DNA of 64,000 bases from Mycolicibacterium tusciae JS617 (GTDB lineage: Bacteria; Actinomycetota; Actinomycetes; Mycobacteriales; Mycobacteriaceae), in contig NZ_KI912270.1 of NCBI RefSeq assembly GCF_000243415.2, positions 3,844,001 to 3,908,000 of the forward strand, written 5' to 3'. Both the position numbers and the translations under genes were made by a program. The notes below the pieces were generated by a model. It was not told where the DNA came from, searched no databases, and worked only from the letters and a program-made list of their open reading frames with translations. Numbering within the stretch: position 1 is the stretch's first letter; each line of letters starts with the position of its first letter. This document shows positions 49,842-59,292 of the stretch, one piece after another.

Positions 49842-49914
49842 TACCCCCTACGGGATTCGAACCCGCGCTACCGCCTTGAAAGGGCGGCGTCCTAGGCCGC
49901 TAGACGAAGGGGGC
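49842..49914 (-). tRNA. tRNA-Glu (TTC)
   Basis: Minus-strand cloverleaf with acceptor GCCCCCT/AGGGGGT (first pair G-U), anticodon loop CTTTCAA giving TTC and T-loop GGTTCGAATCC. The 3' CCA is not encoded. It is the outermost of the minus-strand tRNA cluster. Confidence 0.93.
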
Positions 49915-50035
49915 CAGCCGAATCTCTCCGGGGTACTCACAACGCTGTGACGCTGGGAGCCTCGATAGCTTAGGTTACCGGCACCCCAATCCTCAAACGA
50001 GCCGCCCGGTCGCACCCAGTATCCTGATTTCTCAC

Positions 50036-50111
50036 GCCCCTATAGCTCAGTCGGTAGAGCTACGGACTTTTAATCCGCAGGTCCCAGGTTCGAGCCCTGG
50101 TGGGGGCACCA
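50036..50111 (+). tRNA. tRNA-Lys (TTT)
   Basis: Plus-strand cloverleaf with acceptor GCCCCTA/TGGGGGC, D-arm AGCTCAGTCGGTAGAGC, anticodon loop CTTTTAA with TTT, T-arm GGTTCGAGCCC and encoded CCA. It is divergent from the tRNA-Glu/Asp/Phe cluster. Confidence 0.95.
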
Positions 50112-50134
50112 CAGGCGCGGCGTAATCTCACGAT

Positions 50135-50491
50135 GTGCTCTATCAGCAGGCCCGGCGCCCGTTCTGGCGGCGCCATCCATTTGTCACCGGGACCGCCGCG
50201 CTCGTGACGTTCTGGTGGCTTGCGAACGGCTGGTACGAAGCCGTTGCCGTCACGGCGATCGTTGGTCTGCTCATGTTCGTCAGCCGCCGCAGGAAGGCAC
50301 TTACCATCCGCGATGCGGGCCTGCGCGCCCGTGCCGATTACGAGTACCGACTGAGCCTGCGTGGCGATCAGCGAGGCATGTTCGGCCGGTATCCGCCAGT
50401 TCAGGCAGGTTGGTTCCCGGACCCGCAGAACCGTTGTCAGATACGGTATTTCGACGGCGCGATGTGGACACCGCACACCGTTCGCCGTTAG
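50135..50491 (+). CDS. DUF2510 membrane-anchored protein
   Basis: The 118-residue protein has two hydrophobic helices at residues about 17-32 and 34-49, a basic linker (RRRKALTIRDAGL), and a C-terminal DUF2510 motif QAGWFPDPQNRCQIRYFDGAMWTPHT. DUF2510 is a small domain frequent in actinobacterial membrane proteins of unknown function. It starts at GTG 50,135. It converges on the MpaB-like gene with 3 bp between stops. Confidence 0.83.
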   Translation: MLYQQARRPFWRRHPFVTGTAALVTFWWLANGWYEAVAVTAIVGLLMFVSRRRKALTIRDAGLRARADYEYRLSLRGDQRGMFGRYPPVQAGWFPDPQNRCQIRYFDGAMWTPHTVRR

Positions 50492-50494
50492 CGA

Positions 50495-51535
50495 TCAGAC
50501 CTTCGGGGAGTAGTAGTGCGGGTTGTCGCGATACTCCACGGGCGGCAGATTGCGTGCCGGCGTTTCGACCAACCGTGAGTCTGCAGGCAACCGGCCACTG
50601 GCCCGGTCCCACGCAGATCGCTTGCGCGGGTGCATCATCATGCGTTGGGGCAGCAGCTTGACCACCTGGTACACAACTTTGCCGAACAAGCGGTGCAGCC
50701 GTTCCTGACGTGGCGTCCATGTGTAGCCCATGAGGTCACGCACCGCTGGGTCGAACAGGCCGACGGTGGTGAAGTTGAAGAACCTCTGCATTGCCGCGAT
50801 GTTGAGCTGCCATAACCAATCGGGCATCCACTGCAGCGAAGGATGCTTGGGCATCGACGACAAATCGAGCACCTCACGCGCGGCCCAGTTGTTCTCCAAC
50901 ACGTTGTGGCACATGTGATCCCAGTACTCCTGGAATTCTTCCCATGACTTCGGTACCGGCCGCATACTCATGCCGTACATCCGGTACCACACGATGTGCT
51001 CGTCGAACAGCTGGCGCTTCTGCGCCTCGGTGAGGCCGCCGCCGAGCCATTCGGCAGCAAGCAGCGTCGACTTGAAGAACGTCGCGTGCGCCCAGTAGAA
51101 AACGTCGGGGTTCAGCGCGCTATAGCGGCGGCCCTGATCGTCGACCCCTTTGATCCCGATGTGGTAGTCGCGGACCTGTGCTCCGGTCTTGGGCGCGCGG
51201 TCGCCGTCGAACACCACGCCCCCGATCGGATAGACAGACCGGAAGAGCCGCGGCATCCGCTCCATGAAGAAGATCGAGTGCTGCTGGACGGCGGCGCCCA
51301 ACTGTGGGTGCATGTTCTGCATCGAGCCGGCCCACGGACCTTGAAGCATCCCCGTCCACCGACCGAAGTACTTCCACGTCAGCGAGTCGGGCCCAAGTGG
51401 CTGCGGCAGGGCCTCATAGCCATCCGACGAAACAGGGCACCCCGCCGCCGCCACAGGGGCGGCCGCACTGGTCACCGGGCAGGCAGCGGACGTATCTTGA
51501 GTCACTGATGAAGGTTCCCATCCAGTCAGAATCAC
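50495..51535 (-). CDS. MpaB-family oxygenase (DUF2236)
   Basis: The protein (346 residues from ATG 51,535, or 336 from GTG 51,505) matches the ER/MpaB/rubber-oxygenase-like DUF2236 family, as in Rv0826. Conserved segments include PQLGAAVQQHSIFF, DPRK-like GVVFDGDRA, RDYHIGIKG, YWAHATFFKSTLLA, WEEFQEYWDHMC and the late AWDRASGRLP. Members bind haem b through His/Arg-rich motifs and are thought to be oxygenases; the substrate is unknown. A TetR gene is divergent, as in M. tuberculosis Rv0825c-Rv0826. Confidence 0.85.
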   Translation of the reverse strand: MILTGWEPSSVTQDTSAACPVTSAAAPVAAAGCPVSSDGYEALPQPLGPDSLTWKYFGRWTGMLQGPWAGSMQNMHPQLGAAVQQHSIFFMERMPRLFRSVYPIGGVVFDGDRAPKTGAQVRDYHIGIKGVDDQGRRYSALNPDVFYWAHATFFKSTLLAAEWLGGGLTEAQKRQLFDEHIVWYRMYGMSMRPVPKSWEEFQEYWDHMCHNVLENNWAAREVLDLSSMPKHPSLQWMPDWLWQLNIAAMQRFFNFTTVGLFDPAVRDLMGYTWTPRQERLHRLFGKVVYQVVKLLPQRMMMHPRKRSAWDRASGRLPADSRLVETPARNLPPVEYRDNPHYYSPKV

Positions 51536-51551
51536 CTATTCTGACTACAGA

Positions 51552-51564
51552 CGTTGTCACAACG
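51552..51564. promoter_or_regulatory. Palindrome in mpaB/tetR divergent promoter
   Basis: CGTTGTCACAACG is a perfect palindrome about one central base, located between the two divergent starts (51,535 and 51,580). It is a candidate operator for the adjacent TetR protein. Confidence 0.55.
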
Positions 51565-51579
51565 GAGTCTAGGAGGGAT

Positions 51580-52164
51580 GTGCCTTCGGGTCAACGACGG
51601 GGGCGATGGTCCGGCGTGCCGCTGCAGGACCGCCAGGCGCTGCGCCGCGACGAACTGATCGCCGCAGGCGTCGCGCACCTGGGTGGCGCCCAAGGGCCCG
51701 CCCTGACGGTGCGCGGGGTGTGCCGATCGGCCGGCCTGACCGAGCGCTACTTCTACGAGAGCTTCACCGACCGCGACGAGTTCGTCCGCGCGGTCTACGA
51801 CGACGTATGTGCGCGGGCGATGGCCGCACTGACAACGGCGAACACCCCACGCGCCGCGGTGGAACAGTTCGTCGCGCTGATGGTGGACGATCCAGCGCGG
51901 GGACGGGTACTGCTGTTGGCGCCCGAGAGGGAGCCGGTGCTGACCCGCTCGGGTGCCGAATGGATGCCGAGCTTCATCGAACTGGTGCAGCGCAAGCTGA
52001 CTCGAATCGGCGACCCGGCGCAGGCGGCCATGGTCGCCACCGGACTGATCGGTGCGCTGACGGCGTTGTTCACCGCCTATTTGAACGGCAGACTCGCGGC
52101 AACGCGCGAACAGTTCATCGACTACTGCATCGAGATGCTGCTGAGCCGGGTGTCGAGCTACTGA
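51580..52164 (+). CDS. TetR/AcrR family regulator
   Basis: The protein (about 194 residues) has the HTH region LTVRGVCRSAGLTERYFYESFTDRDEFV and a regulatory domain ending LSRVSSY. The start is uncertain: GTG 51,580 follows AGGAGGG at very short spacing and the conserved GRWSGVPLQDRQALRRDEL segment begins soon after; a later GTG at 51,616 would cut into that segment. It lies next to the MpaB-like gene and upstream of desA1, which it may regulate along with mpaB. Confidence 0.83.
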   Translation: MPSGQRRGRWSGVPLQDRQALRRDELIAAGVAHLGGAQGPALTVRGVCRSAGLTERYFYESFTDRDEFVRAVYDDVCARAMAALTTANTPRAAVEQFVALMVDDPARGRVLLLAPEREPVLTRSGAEWMPSFIELVQRKLTRIGDPAQAAMVATGLIGALTALFTAYLNGRLAATREQFIDYCIEMLLSRVSSY

Positions 52165-52295
52165 CCTCGTTATCAATGCCGGTGGGACTCGTGTTGCGAA
52201 TGTGACTCAAGGCGGCCGTGGGCGACTTGAATGTCACCGGGGTACACAGATATATTGAGTGCTACCAACAGGTACAGATAACTTGGGAGGGGCTC

Positions 52296-53309
52296 ATGTC
52301 GAAAGACCTGACCGACCTGCAGCTGCTCACAGAGCTCGAGCCAGTGGTCGAGAAGAACATCAACCGCCACCTGACCATGCGTAAGGACTGGAACCCGCAC
52401 GACTACATCCCGTGGTCGGACGGCAAGAACTATTACGCGCTCGGCGGCAAGGACTGGGCCCCCGAGGAGTCGAAGCTGTCCGAGGTCGCCCGGGTGGCGA
52501 TGCTGACCAATCTGTTGACCGAGGACAACCTGCCGTCCTACCACCGCGAGATCGCGATGAACTTTTCCATGGACGGCCCATGGGGCTTCTGGGTGAACCG
52601 GTGGACCGCCGAGGAGAATCGGCACGGCATCGCGCTTCGCGACTACCTCATCGTCACCCGCGCCATCGATCCCGTCGAACTCGAGCAGCTTCGCATCGAG
52701 CAGGTAACCCGCGGCTTCTCCCCCGGCCAGAACCAGCAGCTGGAGGGCGACGCTGACCTGTTCGCCGACTCCCTTTTCGACTCCGTCATCTACGTGACGT
52801 TCCAGGAGTTGGCCACCAGGGTGTCTCATCGCAACACCGGCAAGGCGTGCAACGAGACCGTCGCCGATCAACTGCTGCAACGAGTTTCGGCCGACGAGAA
52901 CCTGCACATGATCTTCTATCGCGACGTGTCCGCCGCTGGGTTTGATATCGCGCCCACCCAGGCGATGGCCTCGCTGCACAAGGTGCTGATCAACTTCAAG
53001 ATGCCCGGATACACGATTCCGGACTTTCGGCGTAAGGCGGTCACCATCGCCTCCGGCGGCGTCTACGACCCGCGCATCCACCTCGACGACGTCGTGATGC
53101 CGGTGCTCAAGAAGTGGCGGATCTTCGAGCGCGAAGACTTCACCGGCGACGCCGCCCGGATGCGCGACGAACTGGCCACGCACATCGAGCAGCTCGAGGA
53201 AACCTGCGTCAAGTTCGACATCGCCAAGCAGCGCAGGCTCGAACGCATCGCGAAGGTGGCGGAGAAGAAGGCAGCCAAGAACCTCCTGGTGGGGTCATCG
53301 GCGTCCTGA
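52296..53309 (+). CDS. desA1: DesA1 acyl-ACP desaturase
   Basis: The 337-residue ferritin-like diiron desaturase matches M. tuberculosis DesA1 (Rv0824c), which introduces double bonds into meromycolate precursors. Di-iron ligands are visible as Glu107 and His110 (AEENRH) and Glu201 and His204 (ADENLH), with Glu76 and Glu171 as the other helix ligands. GGGAGGGG precedes ATG 52,296, fixing the start. A TATATT -10-like hexamer at about 52,251 precedes the start. The gene is essential in characterised mycobacteria. Confidence 0.95.
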   Translation: MSKDLTDLQLLTELEPVVEKNINRHLTMRKDWNPHDYIPWSDGKNYYALGGKDWAPEESKLSEVARVAMLTNLLTEDNLPSYHREIAMNFSMDGPWGFWVNRWTAEENRHGIALRDYLIVTRAIDPVELEQLRIEQVTRGFSPGQNQQLEGDADLFADSLFDSVIYVTFQELATRVSHRNTGKACNETVADQLLQRVSADENLHMIFYRDVSAAGFDIAPTQAMASLHKVLINFKMPGYTIPDFRRKAVTIASGGVYDPRIHLDDVVMPVLKKWRIFEREDFTGDAARMRDELATHIEQLEETCVKFDIAKQRRLERIAKVAEKKAAKNLLVGSSAS

Positions 53310-53326
53310 CCGACGCTCGACCGGCG

Positions 53327-54493
53327 ATGAGCCGCTTGCGCGAAGAGCAGACTACGGCGCTGCAGATCGGTCCCATCGCCCTACGAAGTCCGGTCGTGCT
53401 GGCGCCGATGGCGGGCGTCACCAACGTCGCCTTCCGCACGCTGTGCCGTGAACTGGAGCTGGCCAGGGCCGGCACGGTCAGTGGCCTCTACGTGTGCGAG
53501 ATGGTGACCGCGCGGGCGCTGGTCGAGCGTCATCCGGCGACCATGCACATGGTCACCTTCGCCGACGATGAGGCGCCGCGGTCGCTTCAGCTCTATTCCG
53601 TCGATCCGCACAACACGTATCTGGCGGCGAAGATGATCGCCGACGAGGGCCTGGCCGATCACATCGACATGAACTTCGGCTGCCCCGTCCCCAAGGTCAC
53701 CCGCCGTGGCGGCGGTGCGGCCTTGCCGTTCAAGCGCAAACTCTTCGGCCAGATCGTCGGCGCTGCGGTGGCCGCTACACAAGGCACGGACATCCCCGTG
53801 ACGGTCAAATTCCGGATCGGAATCGATGATGCTCATCACACCCACCTCGACGCGGGCCGGATCGCCGCCGAGGAGGGCGCGGCCGCCGTCGCACTGCACG
53901 CCCGCACGGCTTCCCAGCGGTACTCCGGCGAGGCCGACTGGGAGCAGATCGCAGCGTTGAAACAGCACGTCACCACGGTTCCTGTGCTGGGCAACGGCGA
54001 TATCTTCGAGGCCGCTGACGCGTTGGCGATGATCGACGCGACGGGCTGTGACGGAGTGGTCATCGGCCGAGGCTGCCTTGGCCGGCCATGGCTGTTCGCC
54101 GAATTGTCGGCGGCCTTCGCCGGAACATCCGCGGCCACCCCGCCGACGCTGGGCCAGGTCGCGGCGATCATCATGCGCCATGGCGAACTCCTCGCAGCCC
54201 ATTTCGGCGAGGACAAGGGCATGCGCGACATTCGTAAGCACGTCGCCTGGTACCTGCACGGCTTTCCCGCCGGCGCCGACCTGCGGGGGGCGTTAGCGCT
54301 GGTCAAGACGTTGACAGAACTGCGGACGCTCCTCGATGGCCTCGATCCGGACATCGACTTCCCGGTCGCGGCAACGGGGCCGCGAGGACGGCAGGGGTCG
54401 CCCGCAGCGGTGTCACTGCCCGAAGGCTGGCTAACAGACCCCGACGACTGCACGGTTCCGGCGGGCGCCGAGGTCATGAACTCCGGAGGTTAG
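53327..54493 (+). CDS. dus: tRNA-dihydrouridine synthase (Dus/NifR3 family)
   Basis: The 388-residue FMN enzyme reduces uridines in tRNA. Typical motifs are LAPMAGVTNVAFR, QLYSVDPHNTYLAAKMI, DMNFGCPVPKVTRRGGG with the catalytic Cys, HARTASQRYSG and VIGRGCLGRPWLF. ATG 53,327 begins SRLREEQ; an in-frame GTG slightly upstream overlaps the desA1 end. It follows desA1 by 17 bp, as in M. tuberculosis Rv0823c-Rv0824c. Confidence 0.93.
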   Translation: MSRLREEQTTALQIGPIALRSPVVLAPMAGVTNVAFRTLCRELELARAGTVSGLYVCEMVTARALVERHPATMHMVTFADDEAPRSLQLYSVDPHNTYLAAKMIADEGLADHIDMNFGCPVPKVTRRGGGAALPFKRKLFGQIVGAAVAATQGTDIPVTVKFRIGIDDAHHTHLDAGRIAAEEGAAAVALHARTASQRYSGEADWEQIAALKQHVTTVPVLGNGDIFEAADALAMIDATGCDGVVIGRGCLGRPWLFAELSAAFAGTSAATPPTLGQVAAIIMRHGELLAAHFGEDKGMRDIRKHVAWYLHGFPAGADLRGALALVKTLTELRTLLDGLDPDIDFPVAATGPRGRQGSPAAVSLPEGWLTDPDDCTVPAGAEVMNSGG

Positions 54494-54503
54494 GTCGTCT
54501 CAC

Positions 54504-54527
54504 AGTCGTCTCTCACCTGAGACGACT
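54504..54527. promoter_or_regulatory. Inverted repeat in LCP-gene upstream region (terminator or operator)
   Basis: AGTCGTCTC (54,504-54,512) and GAGACGACT (54,519-54,527) are a perfect 9-bp inverted repeat with a 6-nt loop, 11 bp after the dus stop. Further GTCTC/TCTCAG elements follow up to about 54,575. There is no U-tract, so an operator is as likely as a terminator. Confidence 0.55.
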
Positions 54528-54690
54528 CTGACATCACATCTCTCAGGATGTCTCAGTACGATATGAGTCTCGTTCGTAAAGGGCTCCAGCGTCGGGGCCA
54601 CGCAGGGTGCTGTCACCTGTAAGGAAGCGCTGCGTACGTCGGGGCGCAACGTCGCGCACGGCGGTAGAAGAGTCGGAGGCCGGTGGAACA

Positions 54691-56781
54691 ATGAGTGACG
54701 GCGATAACGCCACTCCTGGCCGTCATGGCCGGGGTGACTCGTCGACACCCGATGACCCATCCGAGGCCTATCAATGGCATACCCGAACGCCTGCGCCATT
54801 GCCAGGCGCCGCGCCGTGGGAGCGCGCCGGCGTCGCCGCCGACGACGCACAGCCCGTCTCCACGCCTAACAACCACACCGACGGGATCACGGTCGCCGAC
54901 CTGATCGCCAAGCTCAACGGTCATGACGCCGTCCCGTCGGAACTGAAGCGCCACCGGCCCGAAAGCAGCACCCCACCTGCTGCGCCGCAACCACCGCCGC
55001 CGACCGAAGTCATCGATGCCGTAGCGGCGTCCGCGCCTTACGAGCGACCCATCGCGCAGTCCGACGAAGAACCGGACGCCGACAACTTTGACACCGAGAT
55101 TTTCCCGGCCATCGGAGCGCAGGCCTCCGAGCTGCCGGACCTGTCGTTGGCCCACCGGGTCGGCCGCGTGCCACCGTCACACATCGGCAAGGGCCGTCGA
55201 CAAACCGATCAGCATCACCCGCGCCGAGGCCACCGCAAGTCGATGATCGCCGGCCGGGCCGTCACCGCCGTGATCGCGGTGCTCGCTCTTGCCCTCACCG
55301 GTGGGGCGTGGCAGTGGCAGTCGGCGAAGAACAACATGCTCAACCGGATCTCCGCGCTCGATCCCGACTCCCGCGACATCGTCGACCCGAATGCGCAGTT
55401 CGGCGACGAGAACTTCTTGATCGTCGGCGTCGACAGTCGCATGGGCGAGAACGTCGACATGGGGGCGGGCACCACCGACGAGGCGGCTGGCGCGAGGTCG
55501 GACACAGTGATGCTGGTGAACATCCCCGCGAACCGCGAACGTGTTGTGGCGGTGTCGTTTCCGCGCGACCTCGCCATCGAACCGATGCGGTGCGAGCCGT
55601 GGAATCCTAAGACCGGCGAATACGGTCCCATTACCGACCCGGAGTCACCGATGTACGGCGCCGACGAGGTCTACACCGAGTACAAGCTGAACTCCGCGTA
55701 TGCCGTGGGTGGACCGAAGTGCCTGGTGAAAGTCGTCCAGAAAATGTCGGGCCTGTACGTAAACCGGTTCATGGCGGTCGATTTCGCAGGATTCTCGAAG
55801 ATGGTCGACGCGCTCGGCGGTGTAGAGGTGTGCACCACCACGCCGCTGGAGGATTACGAGCTGGGCACCGTGCTGCCCAATGCCGGCCGTCAGATGGTCG
55901 ACGGCCACACCGCCCTCCAGTACGTGCGGGCCCGCCAGGTCACGACGGAGACCAACGGCGACTACGGCCGCATCAAACGTCAGCAGCTGTTCCTGTCCTC
56001 ACTGTTGCGCTCGATGATCTCCAGGGAAGTGTTCTTCTCGCTGTCCAAGCTCAACAACGTCGTCAACATGTTCATCAACGACAGCTATGTCGACAACATG
56101 GACACCAAGGACCTCGTCACTCTGGGCCAGTCGGTTCAGGGCATCGCAGCGGGCCGGATCACCTTCCTCACCGTGCCGACCACCGGATACATGGACGAGT
56201 ACGGCAACGAGCATCTCCGTGAGGAAGACAACCAGGCCATCTTCGACGCGATCATCAACGACGACCCGCTGCCCGAGGAGCGCAACGCCGACAACACCCC
56301 GGTGCCAGGCACCCCCGAGAGCCAGACCGAGACACCCAGTCAGGATGCCGCTACCCCAACCGAACTCGTCGACACGATCACGACGAACCCGAACGACATC
56401 ACCGTGCAGGTGTCCAATTCGACCGCCGAGGACGGGCTGGGCGCGACCGCCGCCGGTGAACTCCAAACACATGGGTTCAACGTCACCACGCCCGACGATT
56501 ACCCCGGTCCGCTGGACACGACGACGGTGTTCTTCTCACCGGGTAACGAACAGGCCGCGGCGACCGTCGCCTCCGCCTTCCCCAACTCGACCATCGAACG
56601 TGCCACCAACCTCGGCGACGTCGTCCAGGTGGTGCTCGGCAACGATTTCTATTCGGTGACTTCGCCGCCCACGAGCGGATCTCACGTGCAGGTCCACGTC
56701 GCACACGGCACCAGCAGCACCCCGACCGATCTGCCTGAGGATCTGACGGTCACCAACGCCGCAGACACCACCTGCGAATAG
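54691..56781 (+). CDS. LytR-CpsA-Psr (LCP) family cell-wall ligase
   Basis: The 696-residue protein matches Rv0822c. It has a disordered, proline-rich cytosolic N-terminus (1-185), one transmembrane helix (AVTAVIAVLALALTGGAWQW, about 192-211), an LCP domain (SDTVMLVNIPANRERVVAVSFPRDL to RITFLTVPTTGY) and a C-terminal LytR_C domain (ITVQVSNSTAEDGLGATAAG) duplicated by a short final segment. LCP proteins transfer arabinogalactan to peptidoglycan in mycobacteria. Conserved Arg/Asp residues of the LCP fold (PRDL, YVRARQ) are present. ATG 54,691 gives the usual length. Confidence 0.92.
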   Translation: MSDGDNATPGRHGRGDSSTPDDPSEAYQWHTRTPAPLPGAAPWERAGVAADDAQPVSTPNNHTDGITVADLIAKLNGHDAVPSELKRHRPESSTPPAAPQPPPPTEVIDAVAASAPYERPIAQSDEEPDADNFDTEIFPAIGAQASELPDLSLAHRVGRVPPSHIGKGRRQTDQHHPRRGHRKSMIAGRAVTAVIAVLALALTGGAWQWQSAKNNMLNRISALDPDSRDIVDPNAQFGDENFLIVGVDSRMGENVDMGAGTTDEAAGARSDTVMLVNIPANRERVVAVSFPRDLAIEPMRCEPWNPKTGEYGPITDPESPMYGADEVYTEYKLNSAYAVGGPKCLVKVVQKMSGLYVNRFMAVDFAGFSKMVDALGGVEVCTTTPLEDYELGTVLPNAGRQMVDGHTALQYVRARQVTTETNGDYGRIKRQQLFLSSLLRSMISREVFFSLSKLNNVVNMFINDSYVDNMDTKDLVTLGQSVQGIAAGRITFLTVPTTGYMDEYGNEHLREEDNQAIFDAIINDDPLPEERNADNTPVPGTPESQTETPSQDAATPTELVDTITTNPNDITVQVSNSTAEDGLGATAAGELQTHGFNVTTPDDYPGPLDTTTVFFSPGNEQAAATVASAFPNSTIERATNLGDVVQVVLGNDFYSVTSPPTSGSHVQVHVAHGTSSTPTDLPEDLTVTNAADTTCE

Positions 56782-56884
56782 TCCCGGCCGTAAGGCGAAG
56801 TCGGTCTTCGGGCATCCGCCATTCACCTGGCGTTCACCCTGCACGCCGTGACGCTCCTGTCGCTCAGAACGTAGGGTGGAGGGT

Positions 56885-57550
56885 ATGCGAACCGCGTACC
56901 ACGATCAGTTGGATCAGCTAACTGAACAGCTTGGTGACATGTGCGGACTGGCAGGCGCGGCGATGGAGCGCGCCACCCAGGCCCTGCTGCAAGCCGATCT
57001 CGTTCTGGCGGAGCAGGTGATCGGCGACCACGAGCAGATCGTCGCGATGAGCGCACGTGCCGAGGAGGCCGCATTCGTGCTGCTGGCCCTGCAGGCGCCG
57101 GTCGCAGGAGATCTCCGCTCGATCGTCACCGCGATCCAGATCGTTGCCGACGTCGACCGGATGGGCGCGCTGGCCCTGCACGTCGCCAAGATTGCCCGAC
57201 GCCGTCATCCCCAGCATGCACTGCCCGAGGAGGTCAACGGCTACTTCGCCGAAATGGGGCGGGTGGCAGTCGAATTGGGCAACAGCGCGCAAGAGGTGCT
57301 CGTCACCCGCGATCCGGAGAAGGCCGCACGGATCAGCGAAGAAGACGATGCGATGGACGATCTGCACAAGCACCTCTTCACCGTGCTGATGGACCGTGAG
57401 TGGAAGCACGGCGTCACCGCCGCGGTCGACGTGACCCTCTTGTCCCGGTTCTACGAGCGTTTCGCCGATCATGCGGTCGAGATCGCACGGCGCGTCATCT
57501 TCCAGGCCACCGGGAACCTTCCGGACGGCGACCAATTGGCCTCGCGCTGA
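56885..57550 (+). CDS. phoU: PhoU-family phosphate regulator (PhoY2-like)
   Basis: The 221-residue all-helical protein has the PhoU repeat pattern: [20 protein letters not shown], and two metal-binding helix segments [15 protein letters not shown] and [14 protein letters not shown]. It links the Pst transporter to the SenX3-RegX3 signalling system in mycobacteria. It converges on pstB with the shared hairpin at 57,567-57,591 between them. Order LCP-phoY2-pstB follows M. tuberculosis Rv0822c-Rv0820. Confidence 0.93.
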   Translation: MRTAYHDQLDQLTEQLGDMCGLAGAAMERATQALLQADLVLAEQVIGDHEQIVAMSARAEEAAFVLLALQAPVAGDLRSIVTAIQIVADVDRMGALALHVAKIARRRHPQHALPEEVNGYFAEMGRVAVELGNSAQEVLVTRDPEKAARISEEDDAMDDLHKHLFTVLMDREWKHGVTAAVDVTLLSRFYERFADHAVEIARRVIFQATGNLPDGDQLASR

Positions 57551-57566
57551 GGCCAGTCCAAGCGAA

Positions 57567-57591
57567 AAGCCCGCGAGAAATCGGGGGGCTT
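57567..57591. terminator. Bidirectional hairpin between phoU and pstB
   Basis: AAGCCC (57,567-57,572) pairs with GGGCTT (57,586-57,591) and an inner CGA-GAAA-TCG hairpin caps the stem with a GNRA-type loop. It lies between two convergent stops, 16 bp after phoU and 15 bp before pstB. Confidence 0.7.
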
Positions 57592-57605
57592 GCGTGTCGA
57601 CTCGC

Positions 57606-58382
57606 TTAGCCGAAGCGGCCGGAGATGTAGTCCTCCGTCGCTTTCTGCGTCGGATTCGAGAAGATCTTCTCGGTCACGTCGATCTCGACTAGCCGACCCG
57701 GCTTACCGGTGGCCTCGAGATTGAAGAACGCCGTCTGATCGCTGACCCGCGCCGCCTGCTGCATGTTATGCGTAACGATGACAATTGTGTAGTCCTGCTT
57801 GAGCTCTGAGATCAGATCCTCGATCGCCAGGGTCGAAATCGGATCGAGCGCTGAGCAAGGCTCGTCCATCAGCAGCACGTCCGGTTGCACTGCGATGGCA
57901 CGCGCAATGCACAGTCGCTGCTGCTGCCCGCCGGACAGACCACCGCCGGGCTTGTCGAGTCGGTCCTTGACCTCGTTCCACAGATTGGCGCCTCGGAGCG
58001 ACCCTTCGGCCACCTCGTCGAGCGTCTTCTTGTTGCGTGCGCCCTGTAGCTTCAGCCCGGCCACCACATTGTCGCGAATCGACATGGTGGGGAAGGGGTT
58101 CGGCCGCTGGAACACCATACCGATGGTCTTGCGGACGCTCACCGGATCGATGCCCGACGCGTAGATGTCCTCGCCGTCCAGCAGCACCGAGCCTTCCACC
58201 CGGGCACCGGGCAGGACTTCGTGCATGCGGTTGAGAGTGCGCAGCACCGTCGATTTTCCGCAGCCTGAAGGGCCGATGAAGGCTGTGACGCTTCGCGGTG
58301 TGACAGACAAACCCACGTCGGCGACGGCGTGGAACGAACCGTAGTAGATGTTGAGATCTTTGAGATCCAGCCGCTTGGCCAT
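57606..58382 (-). CDS. pstB: Phosphate ABC transporter ATPase PstB (PhoT)
   Basis: The 258-residue ABC ATPase has Walker [10 protein letters not shown], the Q-loop [10 protein letters not shown], the signature LSGGQQQRL and Walker [14 protein letters not shown] with switch His in VTHNMQQ. It energises high-affinity phosphate uptake through PstA and PstC. It follows pstA by 7 bp at the end of the pstSCAB operon. Confidence 0.97.
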   Translation of the reverse strand: MAKRLDLKDLNIYYGSFHAVADVGLSVTPRSVTAFIGPSGCGKSTVLRTLNRMHEVLPGARVEGSVLLDGEDIYASGIDPVSVRKTIGMVFQRPNPFPTMSIRDNVVAGLKLQGARNKKTLDEVAEGSLRGANLWNEVKDRLDKPGGGLSGGQQQRLCIARAIAVQPDVLLMDEPCSALDPISTLAIEDLISELKQDYTIVIVTHNMQQAARVSDQTAFFNLEATGKPGRLVEIDVTEKIFSNPTQKATEDYISGRFG

Positions 58383-58389
58383 GAGGCTC

Positions 58390-59292
58390 CTAAACTCTGT
58401 TCCGCGTCAGGTATCGGTTGACGAATGCAGCGCCGAGGTACAGCGCCGCGATGATCAAGATGAGGGTCAGCGCGGCACCCCACACCCGCAGCGCGCCTGC
58501 CGCTTCTGGATTGACCAGTTCGGTGTAGATCAGCAGTGGCAGTGACGCCATGTTGCCCTCGAGTGGATCCATGTTGATCGACCGGCTGTAGCCGACGAGC
58601 ACCAGCACGGGGGCTGTCTCGCCCATAACCCTGGCAAGGGCCAACAGGATGCCGCTGATCATTCCCGGCAACGCGGTGGGCACGACGATTCGTGCGATGG
58701 TCTTCCATTTCGGAATGCCCAACGCGTACGACGCTTCTCGCAACTCGTCAGGTACCAGCTTCAGCATCTCCTCTGTGTTGCGCACAACGACGGGAAGCAT
58801 CAGCAACACCAACGCCAGCGAGACGGCGAAGGCGCTCTGCTCGAATCCCAGGGTCGCAATCCACAACGCGAAGATGAAGAGCGCGGCCACGATCGACGGC
58901 ACACCGGCGAGAATGTCGACCATGAACGTGGTCACCTTGGCGAACCGGCCCCGACCATATTCGACCAGGTACACGGCTGCCATGACTCCCAACGGCACGG
59001 AAAGCACGGCGGCGATCGCGGCCTGGATCAGGGTGCCGTAGATCGCGTGATACACACCGCCTGCCATCTGTTCCGGCAGCACGCCGGCAAGTGAGTGGCT
59101 CCACCACGTCGACGACGTGATCGCGGTGATGCCCTTGGCCAGCACCGTGTAGATCAGCCAGACCAACGGGATCATCGCTACCACGAAAGACGCGGTGAAA
59201 AGTGTTGTCGCGAGGCCGTTCTTGAGCTTGCGACTGGTACTCACCGGGTGGAAGGTGGGAACCTTTACCGGTTGGTCGAGTGTTGCCGTCAT
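58390..59292 (-). CDS. pstA: Phosphate ABC transporter permease PstA
   Basis: The 300-residue inner-membrane protein has six hydrophobic segments and the permease motif [28 protein letters not shown] (EAA loop contacting PstB). It forms the phosphate channel with PstC. Its start overlaps the pstC stop by 4 bp (59,289-59,292). Confidence 0.96.
   Translation of the reverse strand: MTATLDQPVKVPTFHPVSTSRKLKNGLATTLFTASFVVAMIPLVWLIYTVLAKGITAITSSTWWSHSLAGVLPEQMAGGVYHAIYGTLIQAAIAAVLSVPLGVMAAVYLVEYGRGRFAKVTTFMVDILAGVPSIVAALFIFALWIATLGFEQSAFAVSLALVLLMLPVVVRNTEEMLKLVPDELREASYALGIPKWKTIARIVVPTALPGMISGILLALARVMGETAPVLVLVGYSRSINMDPLEGNMASLPLLIYTELVNPEAAGALRVWGAALTLILIIAALYLGAAFVNRYLTRNRV

Noticed and set aside
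49842..49914. G-U first pair of tRNA-Glu taken as a pseudogene sign
   Set aside because: All other stems and the TTC loop are intact; a terminal G-U is compatible with function.
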